A DNA stretch of 64,000 nt from Corinectria fuckeliana (taxonomy: Eukaryota; Ascomycota; Sordariomycetes; Hypocreales; Nectriaceae). Position 1 is the first letter of the stretch. Each line of letters begins with the position of its first letter. The translations under genes were made by a program, and so were the position numbers. The notes beneath the pieces were generated by a model. The model had not been told where the DNA came from and did no database searches. It worked only from the letters and a program-made list of their open reading frames with translations. The stretch is taken from assembly GCA_019137255.1 (NCBI GenBank), contig WPDH01000060.1, positions 62,001 to 126,000 of the forward strand, read 5' to 3'. This document shows positions 22,248 to 33,574 of this stretch, piece after piece.

Positions 22248-25200
22248 ATGGACCCCCTCAACACCAACGGGAACGGGCCTGATGGCTCGTCTATTGTAGG
22301 AGCTTTCCCTGCGGTACATGTCGTCTCCGACTAACATCGCATAGAAACCCGTGTCGTCTCTGCGAGCGCGGTTCGAAAGCATATCCAACAAACCCGCCGA
22401 TGTCCCCGCCCCGCCTACAACACCATCGCGATCCATCTCCCCAGCACCGAAGCCAGATCGACTTCGAGACTTTAAGCCCGCGCAGGAGGTCTCCCTTGTC
22501 GTTTCTTCAACCCCGGCAGTACCCACCAGGCCCCAGGTGCGGCCCAAGGTAGCTGCATTGGCCGTCAACCTGGACGCAAATGCCCCTCCAGTCACTTATC
22601 CCTCGACACGACCGATTCCAGCTGTCAAATCGCAACCCGTCGCACAGCAGCCGCCGCCTCCCCCAGCCGTCACAGTTCAGCCTCCTCAATCGCCGCCGAA
22701 GAGTCGGGTTTCGGGTCTCGCCTCGATCGATCAGTCTCCGTTCCTAAATCCCGATGCCGTTGCAACCCCGACTACACCTGGAGGCTCGCGGCAATTCAGG
22801 ATCCCAAGCCGTCCGCACACTCCCTCTGCTTCGGTCAGCCTACCTCGGTCCCCGCGAGCCGGTGGATCGAACCCTCCGTCGCCACCGCCTCCGAGACGAT
22901 CCGGCGAGTTTAAGAGGGAACCTGAGCCGAAGACTGCCCCCCCACCCCCCGCCCCTCGCAACAGCACCAAGGCCTTGATACCTGCGTCAAAACCACCCGC
23001 ATCACCTGATCCGCAGAGCCAGCTACTCACCAAGCGGAACATCGCTCAAGAAACGTCGCCCTTTAACAGCCCTCCGAGTAGTCTTGAATCCCAGGGGGCT
23101 CCTCCGAAGCTTCCTACGCGGCCGAGGCCTCAAGCCCAAGGTGACACGGCTCCTCGTCCGCGGTCTGTCATCATCGGCTTCGACCCTCAGTCGGCTACCA
23201 ATTCCAGAAAAGACCGGGAACCTGAAGTCAATGGCATGTCTAAAGGTCGCATTACTCCTCAACTCACTGGAGAGCCGCGGCCCGCCTTGCCGACAAGGCC
23301 TCTGACTTATGAAATCCCACCCCGTGCTCCTATTTCGAGCAACAGCATGAAGCCCCCGCCTCGACCACCCCGTCCTACAGCCCAAACAACGGAGATACCG
23401 CCGACTTCTACCCCCCCGAAGCGAGTCGTGTCAACTCCGACAACTCAGCAGCCGCTGCAGCAACAGCTGGCTCCTCCTACTCGAACACACGGCAGATCCA
23501 TGACCATAGATAGAACATCAGACCGAGCTCCAGTCGAATTCCGCATTACCCCGGCAACCCCAACCACACTTGCACCCTTATCCTCAGTGGCAGTAACTGC
23601 GCCGGCCAAACCGATACAATCTACCCCCGCCGCCGTCAAGATTGCGCCAAGGGAGCCCGTGAACCACGTAACCACCTATCCCGACGCTTCCAACATGAAC
23701 CGTCGACCACCCTACATCAAGCAAGGTTCTTTTGAGATCGCAACTAAGTATGATGCCAGGACTTTTGACGTCTGCGGGGAATTCGTCTGCGCCAGCGGCC
23801 ACATGACGAGGGTCTGGAGCTTGCTGGACGGCGAGATGGTCATGAGCCTGTCGCACACGGAAGGGATCAAAGCAACTGCAGTTGCGTTCAAGCCAGCCGC
23901 GGATCCTCGGGAAGAAGGCAAACGACTGTGGATTGGTACTAACACGGGAGACCTCATGGAGGTCGAAATTGCGACGCACGCCATCACGCCAAGCAAGCCC
24001 AACATCCACGGTCGTTGCGAGGTGACCAAGATCTATCGGCACTTCAACGAGATATGGACCCTCGACGAGTCCGGCACCTTGCTTGTCTGGGGACCCGACA
24101 CCAACTCGGTTGCGAATCTCACGGGGAGCCCGACCCAGAGCTACAAGGTTCCAAAAGGTCATACGTTCTCGATGGTGATTGGTGACGATCTGTGGCACGC
24201 CACGGGCAAGGAAATCCGCATCTTCGCACCGACGGCCGATGGTCGGGAACAGTTCCAGGTTCTGGTTCGGCCGCTGGTCTTGGACAGTGCTGGCGAGGTT
24301 ACCTCTGGAACGCTCCTCAAATCCCAGCCAGACACCGTTCTCTTCGGCCACGTCGACGGGAAGGTCAGCATGTACTCCATCAGCGACTACTCGTGCTTGG
24401 GGGTCATCAACGTCAGCACCTGGAAGATTAACGCCTTGGCGAACGTGGGCAGGCACGTCTGGGCTGCTTACAACACCGGCAAGGTTTGTGTTTATGATGT
24501 CGAAGAGTCGCCGTGGACGGTCAAGAAGGAGTGGCTGGCTCATGACAATCCCATCGTGAAGATGGTGGCTGACCCGTCGAGCGCGTATTTCTTGGATCGG
24601 CTACAAGTCATTTCACTTGGCGCCGACAACAAGATCAAAGCGTGGGACGGTCTCTTGCAGGATGACTGGCTCGAGGATTCGATGAAGTCTAAAGACACCC
24701 AGTACTGCGACTTTGACGAAATCAAGGCACTGTTCATGACGTGGAACGCCGGCGCCTCTACGCCCTCCAGCCTTCGCTACTCGGCCAGTGATGGGACCTT
24801 TTTCCAAGATCTCGTCCAGTCGAGTGACTCGCCAGACATTCTGGTGTTTGGATTCCAAGAACTGGTGGACTTGGAGGACAAGAAGTTGACGGCCAAAAGA
24901 TTCCTAAAACCAAAGAAAAAGGAGGGATCGGACCAGGAGCGAATGAGCCATCAGTATCGAGACTGGAGGGACTTTTTGATGAAGACCTTGGACGACTACA
25001 TGCCGGCAGACGACCTGTATCATCTTTTGCACACGGCACCAATGGTTGGGCTCTTTACTTGCGTCTTTGTCAAGTCGTCTCTCCGAGACCGGATTCGGAA
25101 CCTGAGCGGCGCAGAGGTGAAGCGAGGCATGGGAGGGCTGCACGGCAACAAAGGCGCAGTGGCAGTGCGATTTCGAATCGACGACACGTCCATCTGCCTC

Positions 25201-25973
25201 ATCAATTGTCACTTGGCCGCCGGGCAGTCCCAGGCAAACGCACGGCACAGCGACATCGCAGCGATCCTCGAAACCCCCCTATTCACAACGGAGCGTGACC
25301 CCGGAGTCCTCGTGGACACGTACGTGGGAGGCGGCGATGGCAGCTTGATTGTGGACCATGAGCTCTGCATCCTCAACGGCGACTTGAACTACCGAATCGA
25401 CACCATGTCGCGGGATACGGTGGTGACGGCTGTCAAGCAGAACAACCTGAGCAAGCTGCTGGAGCGCGATCAACTCCTCGTCGCCCGACGACGCAACCCC
25501 GCCTTCAAACTCCGAGCGTTTGACGAGTTGCCAATCACGTTTGCGCCGACGTACAAATACGATGTCGGGACGGATGCATACGACACCAGCGAAAAACGGC
25601 GGAGCCCCGCGTGGTGCGATCGACTATTATACAAAGGCCGCGGACGAATCGAACAGCTAGACTACAGGAGACACGAAGTGCGTGTCAGCGACCATCGCCC
25701 GGTGACTGGGAGCTTCAACCTGTGGGTGAAGAAGGTAGACCCAAGGCGCAGGGCGATTGCGTGGGTGGAGAGCCAGCAGACATTCGAAGATGTGCGGCAG
25801 CAAGAAACGAGCGAAGACAGGTAAGCTTCCCGGACGACCTGACGAACCAGACGCTAATTCTTGGCAGAATCCTATATCTAGAGGACACGTGCGGCTTTGA
25901 CAAGGTGACGAGCCAGAGACTGGCCAAGGAGAAGTCGGCCAGACGAGACAACCGAAGTCCAAGTCGGAAATAG
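22248..25973 (+). CDS. Inositol polyphosphate 5-phosphatase with propeller domain
   Basis: Removes the 5-phosphate of phosphoinositides or inositol phosphates. Exons are 22248-22295, 22345-25820 and 25868-25973 (introns 49 and 47 nt), giving 1209 aa. Residues 1-470 are a disordered, Pro-rich tail with many PxxP and KPxxR SH3-type motifs. About 477-790 form a WD40-like propeller (CASGHMTRVWSLLDGEMVMSL, RLWIGTNTGDLMEVEI, LVWGPDTNSV, HVWAAYNTGKVCVYDV). About 810-1145 is the IPPc catalytic domain: FMTWNAG, VFGFQELVDLE, GLHGNKGAVAVRF, LINCHLAAGQSQ, ILNGDLNYRID, SPAWCDRLLY and VRVSDHRPV, so all catalytic signature motifs are intact. The last exon is short and basic. No Sac1 domain is seen, so it is not a synaptojanin. 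Likely cytoplasmic. Confidence 0.93.
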
Positions 25974-26852
25974 GCCAACCTAGGCTTTGGTTGCCGCAAT
26001 TTCAGGAACAAACACAAACACGACATAAACATGACGCCGGGTATATACGCAACAGCGTTACTGGCTTGGATTGATTGAGCACGGCGCGAGAAAGGAACTG
26101 CAGGGGTTATGCAGAGGGCCGGGCTTGTCGGGCCAGCAGGCATGAATGGCGCATGGTCACCGAGTGGAACTAGACAGTCTTATTCTTTTGTTTAGACATG
26201 GACAAGCGAGCATTCAGCTGGGGCATCATGGCTACCTATAGAGTTGGCACCCAAGAAGGCGAGCGGAAGGGGGTGAAAGCAAATCAAAAGGAGAGATCCG
26301 CCAGGATGAGGAAGAAGCGAAGATTCACCAAATTTCTCATGTTTGTGGTGACATTGATTCTATTTTGTAAGAGCTTCATAAGTACTCCCTATCATTAAGG
26401 TTGATGCATGGTGACGGAGAAGTGGCCGCCTTCCAGGAGGTACCAAGATTAGCGTCATCTGGGCGCTGGGACTTGGGACAGGGGCCTGAAATTGCAACTT
26501 TAGCTTCCATCGGATGGCATGGAGGGGTCCATCCGTGCGTTATAAGGCTTTGTCCCCTAAAGAATTGCCAACCAGAAACCAACATCGAAGCAATTGTGTT
26601 CCGGTGAGTGTTCTCCACGAGAGAAACTCGAATGCTGCCGCTGGGGCTGATCTTGGACTGACTGCCTGTTGTTTTTCGGCTAGTTTTCAGGCACTTACCG
26701 TAGGTACTGTAGGAACCCGACTGAGCGGTGAGAGACGACCCGGGATTCTGACCAACGACAAGCGGCAATTCACATCTCTAGATATAAGATCTAGATCCGT
26801 CTTCCCAGAGGTCTGTCTTCTCTCCAAAACCTCACATTATTTGGGAACCACC
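25974..26852. promoter_or_regulatory. Intergenic region upstream of the Sec14-like gene
   Basis: 880 bp in tandem orientation. It should contain the 5-phosphatase 3' UTR and the Sec14-like promoter. In-frame sequence upstream of 26853 (from 26514) lacks family similarity and is read as leader. Confidence 0.4.
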
Positions 26853-28001
26853 ATGTCCACCACGGCCGAATCCTCGTCCGGCCCTCGGCTGACGCCCCTC
26901 GCGGCGCCCACGGCCGACTCCAAGCCGGCACCGCGGCCGGAGCTCACGGAGGACCAGGCGGCCAAGTACGCGGCGCTCCTGGCGCAGGCGTCGGCCCTCG
27001 CCGAGATCACCTGCGGCGACAAGGACAAGGACAAGGACAAGTCGGGCCCCATCACCGACGCGGAGCGCGCGTGGCTCACCCGCGAGTGCCTGCTGCGCTA
27101 CCTCCGCGCCACCAAGTGGAACGTCGACGACTCGGCCAAGCGGCTGCAGGCCACGCTCGCCTGGCGGCGCGAGTACGGGCTGGACGGCTTCACGGCCGAC
27201 TACATCTCGCCCGAGCAGGAGACGGGCAAGCAGATCGTCGTCGGCTTCGACAAGCAGGGCCGGCCGTGCCAGTACCTCAACCCGGGCCGCCAGAACACGG
27301 ACGCGAGCCCGCGCCAGATCCACCACCTGTTCTACATGGTCGAGCGCGTCACCGACATGATGCCGCCGGGCGTCGAGATGCTGAGCCTCATGATCAACTT
27401 CAAGCCCACCAAGGAGCGCAAGAACACGAGCGTGCCCGTGTCGACGGCGCGCGAGGTGCTGCACATCCTGCAGAACCACTACCCGGAGCGACTGGGCAAG
27501 GCTCTCATCATCAACGGTACTTTCCCTCCCACCCAGACCCGACAAAGTCTGCGATGCTAACCACGTCCCCGCTGCCAAGTCCCCTGGATCGTCTGGGGCT
27601 TCTTCAAGATCATCACGCCCTTCATCGACCCGGTGACGCGCGAGAAGCTCAAGTTCAACGAGGACATGAAGCAGTACGTGCCGGCGGAGCAGCTGTGGAG
27701 CCAGGACTGGGGCGGCGACCTGGACTTCGAGTACGACCACGCGGCGTACTGGCCCGCGCTGAACGAGCTGTGCAGGCGCCGCCGCGAGGAGCGCATGCGG
27801 CGCTGGGAGGCGGGCGGCAAGGTGGTGGGCGAGTCGGAGGATTACCTGGCGGGCGGGACGGACGAGAGCGTCGCGGGTGTCAGGTACGACGCCAAGGCTG
27901 TCTCTACTCCGGTTGTCTCCGTGACTGCTCCGGGCCAAGATGGGAAGACGGCGGTGGACGAGGTGGAAGCTCAGCTGGCCCAGACCAAGTTGGACGGATA
28001 G
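26853..28001 (+). CDS. Sec14/CRAL-TRIO lipid transfer protein, PDR16-like
   Basis: Probable phosphatidylinositol/sterol transfer protein acting at ER, lipid droplets or cell periphery, as for yeast Pdr16. Exons are 26853-27516 and 27580-28001; the 63-nt intron ends in AAG. The product is 361 aa. The N-terminus is disordered with a short (DK)n run. The CRAL-TRIO N domain (about 70-118) includes LTRECLLRYLRATKWNVDDSAKRL. The CRAL-TRIO domain (about 125-285) includes GKQIVVGFDKQGRPCQYLNPGRQNT, ERVTDMMPPGVEMLSLMINF, LHILQNHYPERLGKALIIN and PWIVWGFFKIITPFIDPVTREKL, followed by the Pdr16-type ending GGDLDFEYDHAAYWPAL. Codon usage is extremely GC-rich, like neighbouring housekeeping genes. The choice of Pdr16 over other Sfh proteins rests on the C-terminal block. 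Confidence 0.9.
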
Positions 28002-29016
28002 GACTTGGAGCCATCACAAGCCAGCAGGCAACCAATAGAAGAGAAGGAGAGAGTTACTGATAGATGGCAAGAATACTCAGGTACATTACCTCGTTGGACG
28101 GCCCGCCTGAAGATAAATCCGAGGCCCAAAGGCCGAGCCTCAAGACCTTGGCCATTCGCCGTCAACGGCCATAACCGGCTTTTCCGTTCATCTGCGCACG
28201 CTGCTGCCTGATGGTCAAATTCAGCCTTATCATGCACGGTGAGCAATTAGTCAAGTACGCATCCGGGGCTGCGGTAGGGCTGAGACGGTTCAGTGCGGCA
28301 GGCCCAACCTATAAGACGCTTCGAATTATGGCCGTTCAGTGTCTAGGATCACGGGGCCAAGAGACGTACAGCAAACTTGTCGCACATGGGCTGTGTCAAA
28401 GCAATGAAACGGGACAACTACACAAAGGGAAATCGGGCGTGGTGTTGCGTTGCGTTGCGTTGCCGTGAGTCCAAGTCTTACAGTCCAAGTTGAACCCCGC
28501 AGGCAGTTGGCGTCCAGCCTGCAAGCATGGAGATTGGTGGCACGGTAAACAAGCTCCTCTGCAAGCTTGCCCGTGGCGAAGCACACTTGCGAACTGCGGT
28601 GCCCGAAGAGCGAGCCAATAATCAGGCCAAGTTGTTGGATGCAAGCCGAAGGACACAGCAGGGAGCACATGATTGCTTCCCCCCGCGGCTAGGCCTAATC
28701 AATTGTGGCGAAGACTGATTCGTTCTCTTCTGCGTCGTCGGCCCTCCCTCCACCCTCTGGGCGCATTGCGTCCCAGGCTGAAGCCTCACCTGCGTGTTGG
28801 CCGTCGCCTTACGATGGCAGCCTAACCAGCGGATGCGCGTGGTTCCCAAACAGGACGGTCAGGCTGTTTGGACTTATTCTGGCCAAGCAGTCGTGTTATA
28901 CGCGGGTACTTGAGGTAATGCAGTGTGACTCTTCGGTCCATGTGCTGCAGTGCTCGCAGCTTTGGTATAAAGACGGGCTTTTTCCCTCTGTGTAACGAGT
29001 GACAAGATTTAGCCTT

Positions 29017-29020
<4 letters not shown>

Positions 29021-29069
<49 letters not shown>
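29021..29069 (+). repeat. (CT)n microsatellite, about 24 units
   Basis: An almost uninterrupted CT run in the probable leader of the BCS1-like gene, preceded and followed by CT-rich imperfect sequence. Confidence 0.9.
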
Positions 29070-29071
<2 letters not shown>

Positions 29072-29123
29072 CCTCTTTATATCTCTCTCCCTTCTCTCCC
29101 TTGCTTCTTAATGTTCGTATCTC

Positions 29124-29159
29124 CCTGTCCATCTCCCTGTCCATCTCCCTGTCCATCTC
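29124..29159 (+). repeat. 12-bp tandem repeat, three copies
   Basis: Three consecutive copies of the unit CTCCCTGTCCAT lie 24 bp upstream of the BCS1-like start codon, inside the presumed 5' UTR. Confidence 0.85.
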
Positions 29160-29182
29160 GCGGCTCTAAAGCGTAAACCAAC

Positions 29183-31207
29183 ATGGACCAGCTCGCCAAA
29201 ATGACCAAACTGGGCTTGCCGCCCTTCTTACACTCCCCGAACGCCAACTTCACTGCCAACGCCTCAAGTCCCTTCCCGCCCGGAATGGTCGACAGCTTCC
29301 TCGCCACCGCCGGCCAGGCTTCGCCTCTGCTGCAGCTGTTCCTCTTCGTCTACCGCCAGATCGGCGTGCAGTTCGGCCTTGATCCGTCGCTCCTCCTCAC
29401 TCTCCTCGGCGTCCTCTGGGGCCTCTCCAAGATCCTCAACCAGGTCTACGGCATGCTGCAGACCTTCTCCTCTCGCTACCTCATGTGCGCCTTGTACGTC
29501 GGCGAGAACGACCACATCTACTCGCACCTGATGAACTTCCTGGCCCAACAGCAGAACATCGCCAAGGACCGCTATCTGATGGCCCAGACCGTGTGGAAGA
29601 GCGCCTGGGAGGAGGAGGAGGAGATGGCGAATGCTTTGACGCTGGTCGAAGTCGGCGACGGCGACGACGAGGACGAGCCCAAGTACCTCAACTTTGCCAG
29701 CCAAGCAGCACGATCAGTAAGTCATTCCCCTGCCAACGTTGACGATGCAAAAGGCAGTCTAACCTCGACGCAGAGCCCTCGGTACGTTCCGGCCATGGGC
29801 ACAACTGGCTTCTGGCACAACGGAACCTACTTCAGGGTGAACCGGAAAAAGGAGTCGTTCATGAACACTTCCGGGTGGGCTGCCATGAAAGATCTCGAGG
29901 AAATCAAGATATCCTGCTTCGGTCGATCCATCGGTAAACCATCTTCACATCTACACTTGTATAGCCATCACTGAAACAATCGCACAGATCCTATAAAGCT
30001 GCTCCTCGCAGACGCAAAGACCATGTATTACCTTGATACCCGGCAGAAGACCACCATATATCGTCCCAGAGCTAAGGAATCTCGACGTGATGGCAACATG
30101 TGGCAGCAAGTCGCAAGGCGACCCGTCCGGCCCATGCGCACCGTCGTGCTCGACTCCAAGGAGAAGCACGACATCCTACGAGACGTCAACGAGTACCTCC
30201 ACCCCGGCACTCCCCGCTGGTACGCCTCCCGGGGCATCCCCCTGCGCAGAGGATATCTGTTCCACGGTCCCCCAGGCACGGGAAAGACGAGCTTCTCCTT
30301 CGCACTGGCAGGAGTCTTCGGAATAGACATCTACGTCATCAGTCTGCAGGACTTTAGCGTGACCGAGGAAGATCTAGCGGCGCTGTTTACTCGGCTTCCC
30401 AGACGCTGCATCGTCCTGCTCGAGGACATTGACACGGCTGGTCTGCGACGGGAGCCTGACGATGATGAAGATGCCAAGAGCGGCGCTGCCGAGAAGAAGA
30501 ACGGAGAAAAGGATGGTAAAGATGCCAAGGACACGTCCAAGGGGGAAAAGTCCAAGGCCAAGAAGCAAAAGGAGAAAGAGGAGAGCGACTCGAGCAACGA
30601 CTCGGACAGTTCGGAAGACGAACCGTCTCGAAGGAAGAACAAGAGCAAGAAGAGCAGAAGGGACATGAGGCGAAAGAGGAGCGTGGGCGGGGTCATGTCC
30701 ATGGAGACCATCTCGCTGTCAGGTCTGCTCAACGCCATCGACGGCGTGGCCTCCCACGAAGGCCGCATTCTCATCATGACGACCAACAAGCCCGAGTCAC
30801 TCGACGAGGCCCTCATCCGCCCCGGCCGCGTCGACGTGCAGGTAGGCTTCAAGAACGCCTCGAGCGCGCAGGCCGCCGAGCTCTTCCACCGCATGTACGA
30901 GGCGTCGCGGGCCAAGCAGCTGGCCAACGGGGCGGCCTCGGCGTCCAAGGCGGAGCACGGCACGGCGACGGCCCCGGCCCCCGCGGGGGGGATCGACGGG
31001 CTGGATGTGACGTTGGCGGAGCTTCGCGGCATCTCGGACGAGTTTGGCGCGCTGATCCCTGAGGGCATGTTCTCGCCGGCGGAGATCCAGGGGTTCCTGC
31101 TGAAGCGCAAGAAGACGCCGCGGAAGGCGCTGGAGGAGGCCGAGGAGTGGATCGAGGCGACAATTAGACAGAAGGAGTCAAGGTCCAAGGTTGTCACGGT
31201 GCAGTGA
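29183..31207 (+). CDS. BCS1-like AAA ATPase
   Basis: Membrane-anchored AAA protein of the Bcs1 family. The founding member inserts the Rieske protein into mitochondrial complex III, but filamentous fungi have many divergent paralogues of unknown substrate. Exons are 29183-29716, 29774-29933 and 29988-31207, giving 637 aa. A hydrophobic anchor (about 65-95) precedes the BCS1_N domain (FWHNGTYFRVNR). The AAA core has Walker A GPPGTGKTS (about 324) and Walker B IVLLEDIDTAG (about 373). A highly charged insertion of about 85 residues follows, then SLSGLLNAIDG and the sensor/arginine-finger block MTTNKPESLDEALIRPGRVD. A second insertion, Ala-rich, lies near 545-580. The first intron is a stop-free multiple of three. 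The insertions argue for a paralogue rather than Bcs1 itself. Confidence 0.9.
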
Positions 31208-31746
31208 CGGTGGAGGATGGAGTAAATGGGATGGCTGAGAGGGTCATTGTCGAGTCGAGATAATGATGGGAGGTATTCAGCTTCACATAAAGACTGCATA
31301 TCCACGCAGATGGCCAACGCGGAAAGGATTTAATGGTTTAAAAAGCGTGAGTATCGCTGATAAACCGAATAATGAATGCCACTTGAGATTGCAGAATGAT
31401 GACAACTACGACGGCTTATGCATTTCGAGATGCCTTAGGTCCAGATTACCCTGCACATGTTGAGCTGCCACTCTGGGCAATCCAAGGTGAGCAACAAGAG
31501 CTCTCGGCGAAGCCCGGTAAAGCTTGGCGGGTCCAGCTCCCGAACCCACACCGAGCCTTATCCCCAACTTTCCCAAAGCCACCTTCCACGTGCGCGCGCC
31601 CCGTTGACGTACGTCAAAGTCGGTCCCAAAAACAGCAGCCCTCTATTCAGTCGCCTAGCAGCAACAGCATGCCCTGCTGCTCACACCAGCGACGACGACG
31701 AAGACGACGCAGTAGCGGCAGCAGCAGCAGCAGCCGAAGCTGAAGC
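31208..31746. promoter_or_regulatory. Intergenic region upstream of Trs31
   Basis: 540 bp in tandem orientation. A GAC/GCAGC triplet-rich tract (about 31,690-31,745) abuts the Trs31 start. An ATG at 31457 opens a frame that overlaps the Trs31 start in another phase. Confidence 0.4.
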
Positions 31747-32453
31747 ATGGCAAACCTCCAATCTAGCGCGCCCACCGGCAAGGAACCCGGTCTGAGGCAT
31801 CCCAGCAGCGGCAAGACCATCTACCACCGGCCGCTCAACCGCTCCAGGACGGCCGAGCTGAGCCAGGCCAGCTTCGCGTATTTGTTCGGCGAGATGGTGA
31901 CGTACGCGCAGAGGCGGGTCAAGGGCATTCAAGAGCTGGAGCAGCGGTACGCATCCATCTCTCTCCCTCCCCTTTCCCCTCGGACCGGAGCTGACAATGT
32001 TACCATGGCAGACTCAACGTCCAGGGCCACTCCATCGGCCTCAAGCTCCTCGACCTGCTCCTCCACCGCGAACCCGCGCGCTCCCAGCTCCGGCCCCTGA
32101 CCATCATCGCGCTGCTGCACTTCATCAAGCAGAACGTGTGGCTGCACCTGTTCGGGCGACAGGCCGACCGGCTGGAGAAGAGCGCCAACGCCGAGACGCC
32201 CGACGAGTACATGATCATCGACAACGAGCCGCTGGTCAACCAGTACATCAGCGTGCCCAAGGAGATGAGCCAGCTCAACTGCGCCGCCTTCGTGGCCGGC
32301 ATCGTCGAGGGCGTGTGCGACGGCGCCGACTTCCCCGCCCGCGTCACCGCCCACACCGTCGCCGAGGGCGACATGTGGCCGGGCAAGACGGTGTTTCTGG
32401 TCAAGTTCCGGGGGGAGGTGTTGGAGCGGGAGGGGTTTTTGGGTAAGAGCTGA
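31747..32453 (+). CDS. TRS31: TRAPP complex subunit Trs31 (TRAPPC5)
   Basis: A Bet3-family core subunit of TRAPP complexes, guanine-nucleotide exchange factors for Ypt1/Rab1 at the Golgi. Exons are 31747-31946 and 32012-32453 (65-nt intron), giving 213 aa. Conserved landmarks are KTIYHRPLNRSRTAELSQASFAYLFGEMVTYAQ, IQELEQRLNVQGHSIGLKLLDLL, a middle region ending LEKSANAETPDEYMIIDNEPLVNQYISVP, and the terminal Bet3-fold block LNCAAFVAGIVEGVCDGADFPARVTAHTV. Length and motif order fit Trs31 across fungi. Confidence 0.94.
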
Positions 32454-32825
32454 GAAATGTGTGCTGGGAAGAGGATGCCACTGCTGGAGTTTTGGGAGTT
32501 GGGGGTTCGGAATTGCCTCGGGAACTTGACCGTTGACATGGCGGAACTAGAGGAATTGTTTTTATTGTGTCATTGTGTTTTTGTCTTTTTGGAGCAGTGA
32601 TCTTGTCGTGACTTCGGGGACTGATTTATCGTACTGAAATCTGGTGACTGAAACCTGCAGTCTGACTGGTGCCCATGGTCATCTACTTCTAATCGCATTC
32701 AGAGACCTCCAGTAACATGATCATGATCATTCCTCGCCTTGACCCAACCCCTACAAACAAACATGCCCAAAGAAATCACCGCATCCAACCCACGTCCCGC
32801 CATATCGTAACGTCTTCCCGCCGCA
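32454..32825. other. Convergent intergenic region
   Basis: 370 bp between the Trs31 stop and the stop of the minus-strand 106-aa gene. Nothing recognisable. Confidence 0.4.
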
Positions 32826-33199
32826 TCAGCGCGGCAGTCCCCGGCCCGCGACGCCCTTGGGCCCTGGGCCACTGCGGCTAGAAGGCCCCTTGGTCATCAG
32901 CTCCGCCAGCCCCAGGTCCTTCCAGGCGGGCTCCTTGGACTTCTGGGTGGCGCGCTGGATGCCGAACGCGGCGTGCTGGTCCGGGACGACGTCGTCCTCG
33001 TCCTCCGGGTTGATGGGCTGGTGCGGCGGCGGGACGTAGATGTCGTCGTCGGGCAGCTTGTCCTTGCAGAAGTCCTCGAACAGGTCGGCGTCGCGCGGCC
33101 GGTGCATGTGCACAAAGGTAAAGGACGAATCCTTGTTCTGCGAGGACGTGTTAGTCGGTTGGTTCAGGGGGCGTTGGCGGAGGGGCTTGCGCGTGCCAT
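32826..33199 (-). CDS. Small acidic protein of unknown function (106 aa)
   Basis: I do not recognise a named domain. The open frame 32826-33137 codes for KDSSFTFVHMHRPRDADLFEDFCKDKLPDDD..., an acidic stretch (NPEDEDDVVPDQHAAFG), KSKEPAWKDLGLAELMTKG and a Gly/Arg/Pro-rich tail. The only nearby ATG that can be joined is 33197-33199, whose frame stops after 12 codons. The two can be joined in frame by a 53-nt intron (33138-33190) that begins GCAAGC and ends GCAG with a CTAAC branch site, giving start MARNKDSSF. Within the interval no GT donor gives an alternative. The alternative is a longer N-terminus from 33314 without an intron. The protein looks conserved in style but its function is unknown. 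Confidence 0.62.
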
Positions 33200-33574
33200 G
33201 ATGGCTGCAGATCAGACTTCGAATGGGGTCTGCCGCGCTGTGGCGTGTGTTGAGTGTGTTTTCCAGCGGGATCTCGATGCGGCAGTACCAGTGTGCAAGA
33301 GCTAGAAGCGTCAAGTGGGTTGAAGGTTCAACATGCGGGATGCGTCCAGTGTGGGGGAAGCGGAGAGCTGGACTACTAGACGGCCCCCCACCACGATGGT
33401 TTGCAGGGGAGAGGACCTAGCTAGTCCACTGTAACTTAGCTGCTTAGGTACCTACATAGTCGGCGGGGGCTGTTTGTTTGGCTCGCAGGTCCTACTTGCT
33501 TACCTAGGTAGGGACTTACTGTTTGCCTAGGGACCTATTCACAGAGACATGATTAGTCCACTGGCACCAAGGCC
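33200..33574. promoter_or_regulatory. Divergent intergenic region
   Basis: 375 bp between the small acidic protein gene and the LRR-like gene. Several near-palindromic TACCTAGGTA-type motifs occur at 33,435-33,535. No F-box-coding sequence is present here. Confidence 0.4.

Larger units (their letters stand above)
28002..29182. other. Intergenic region with simple repeats upstream of the BCS1-like gene
   Basis: 1.18 kb. The last 160 bp carry a long CT dinucleotide run (about 29,021-29,069) and a 12-bp tandem repeat. The rest shows nothing recognisable. Confidence 0.5.
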
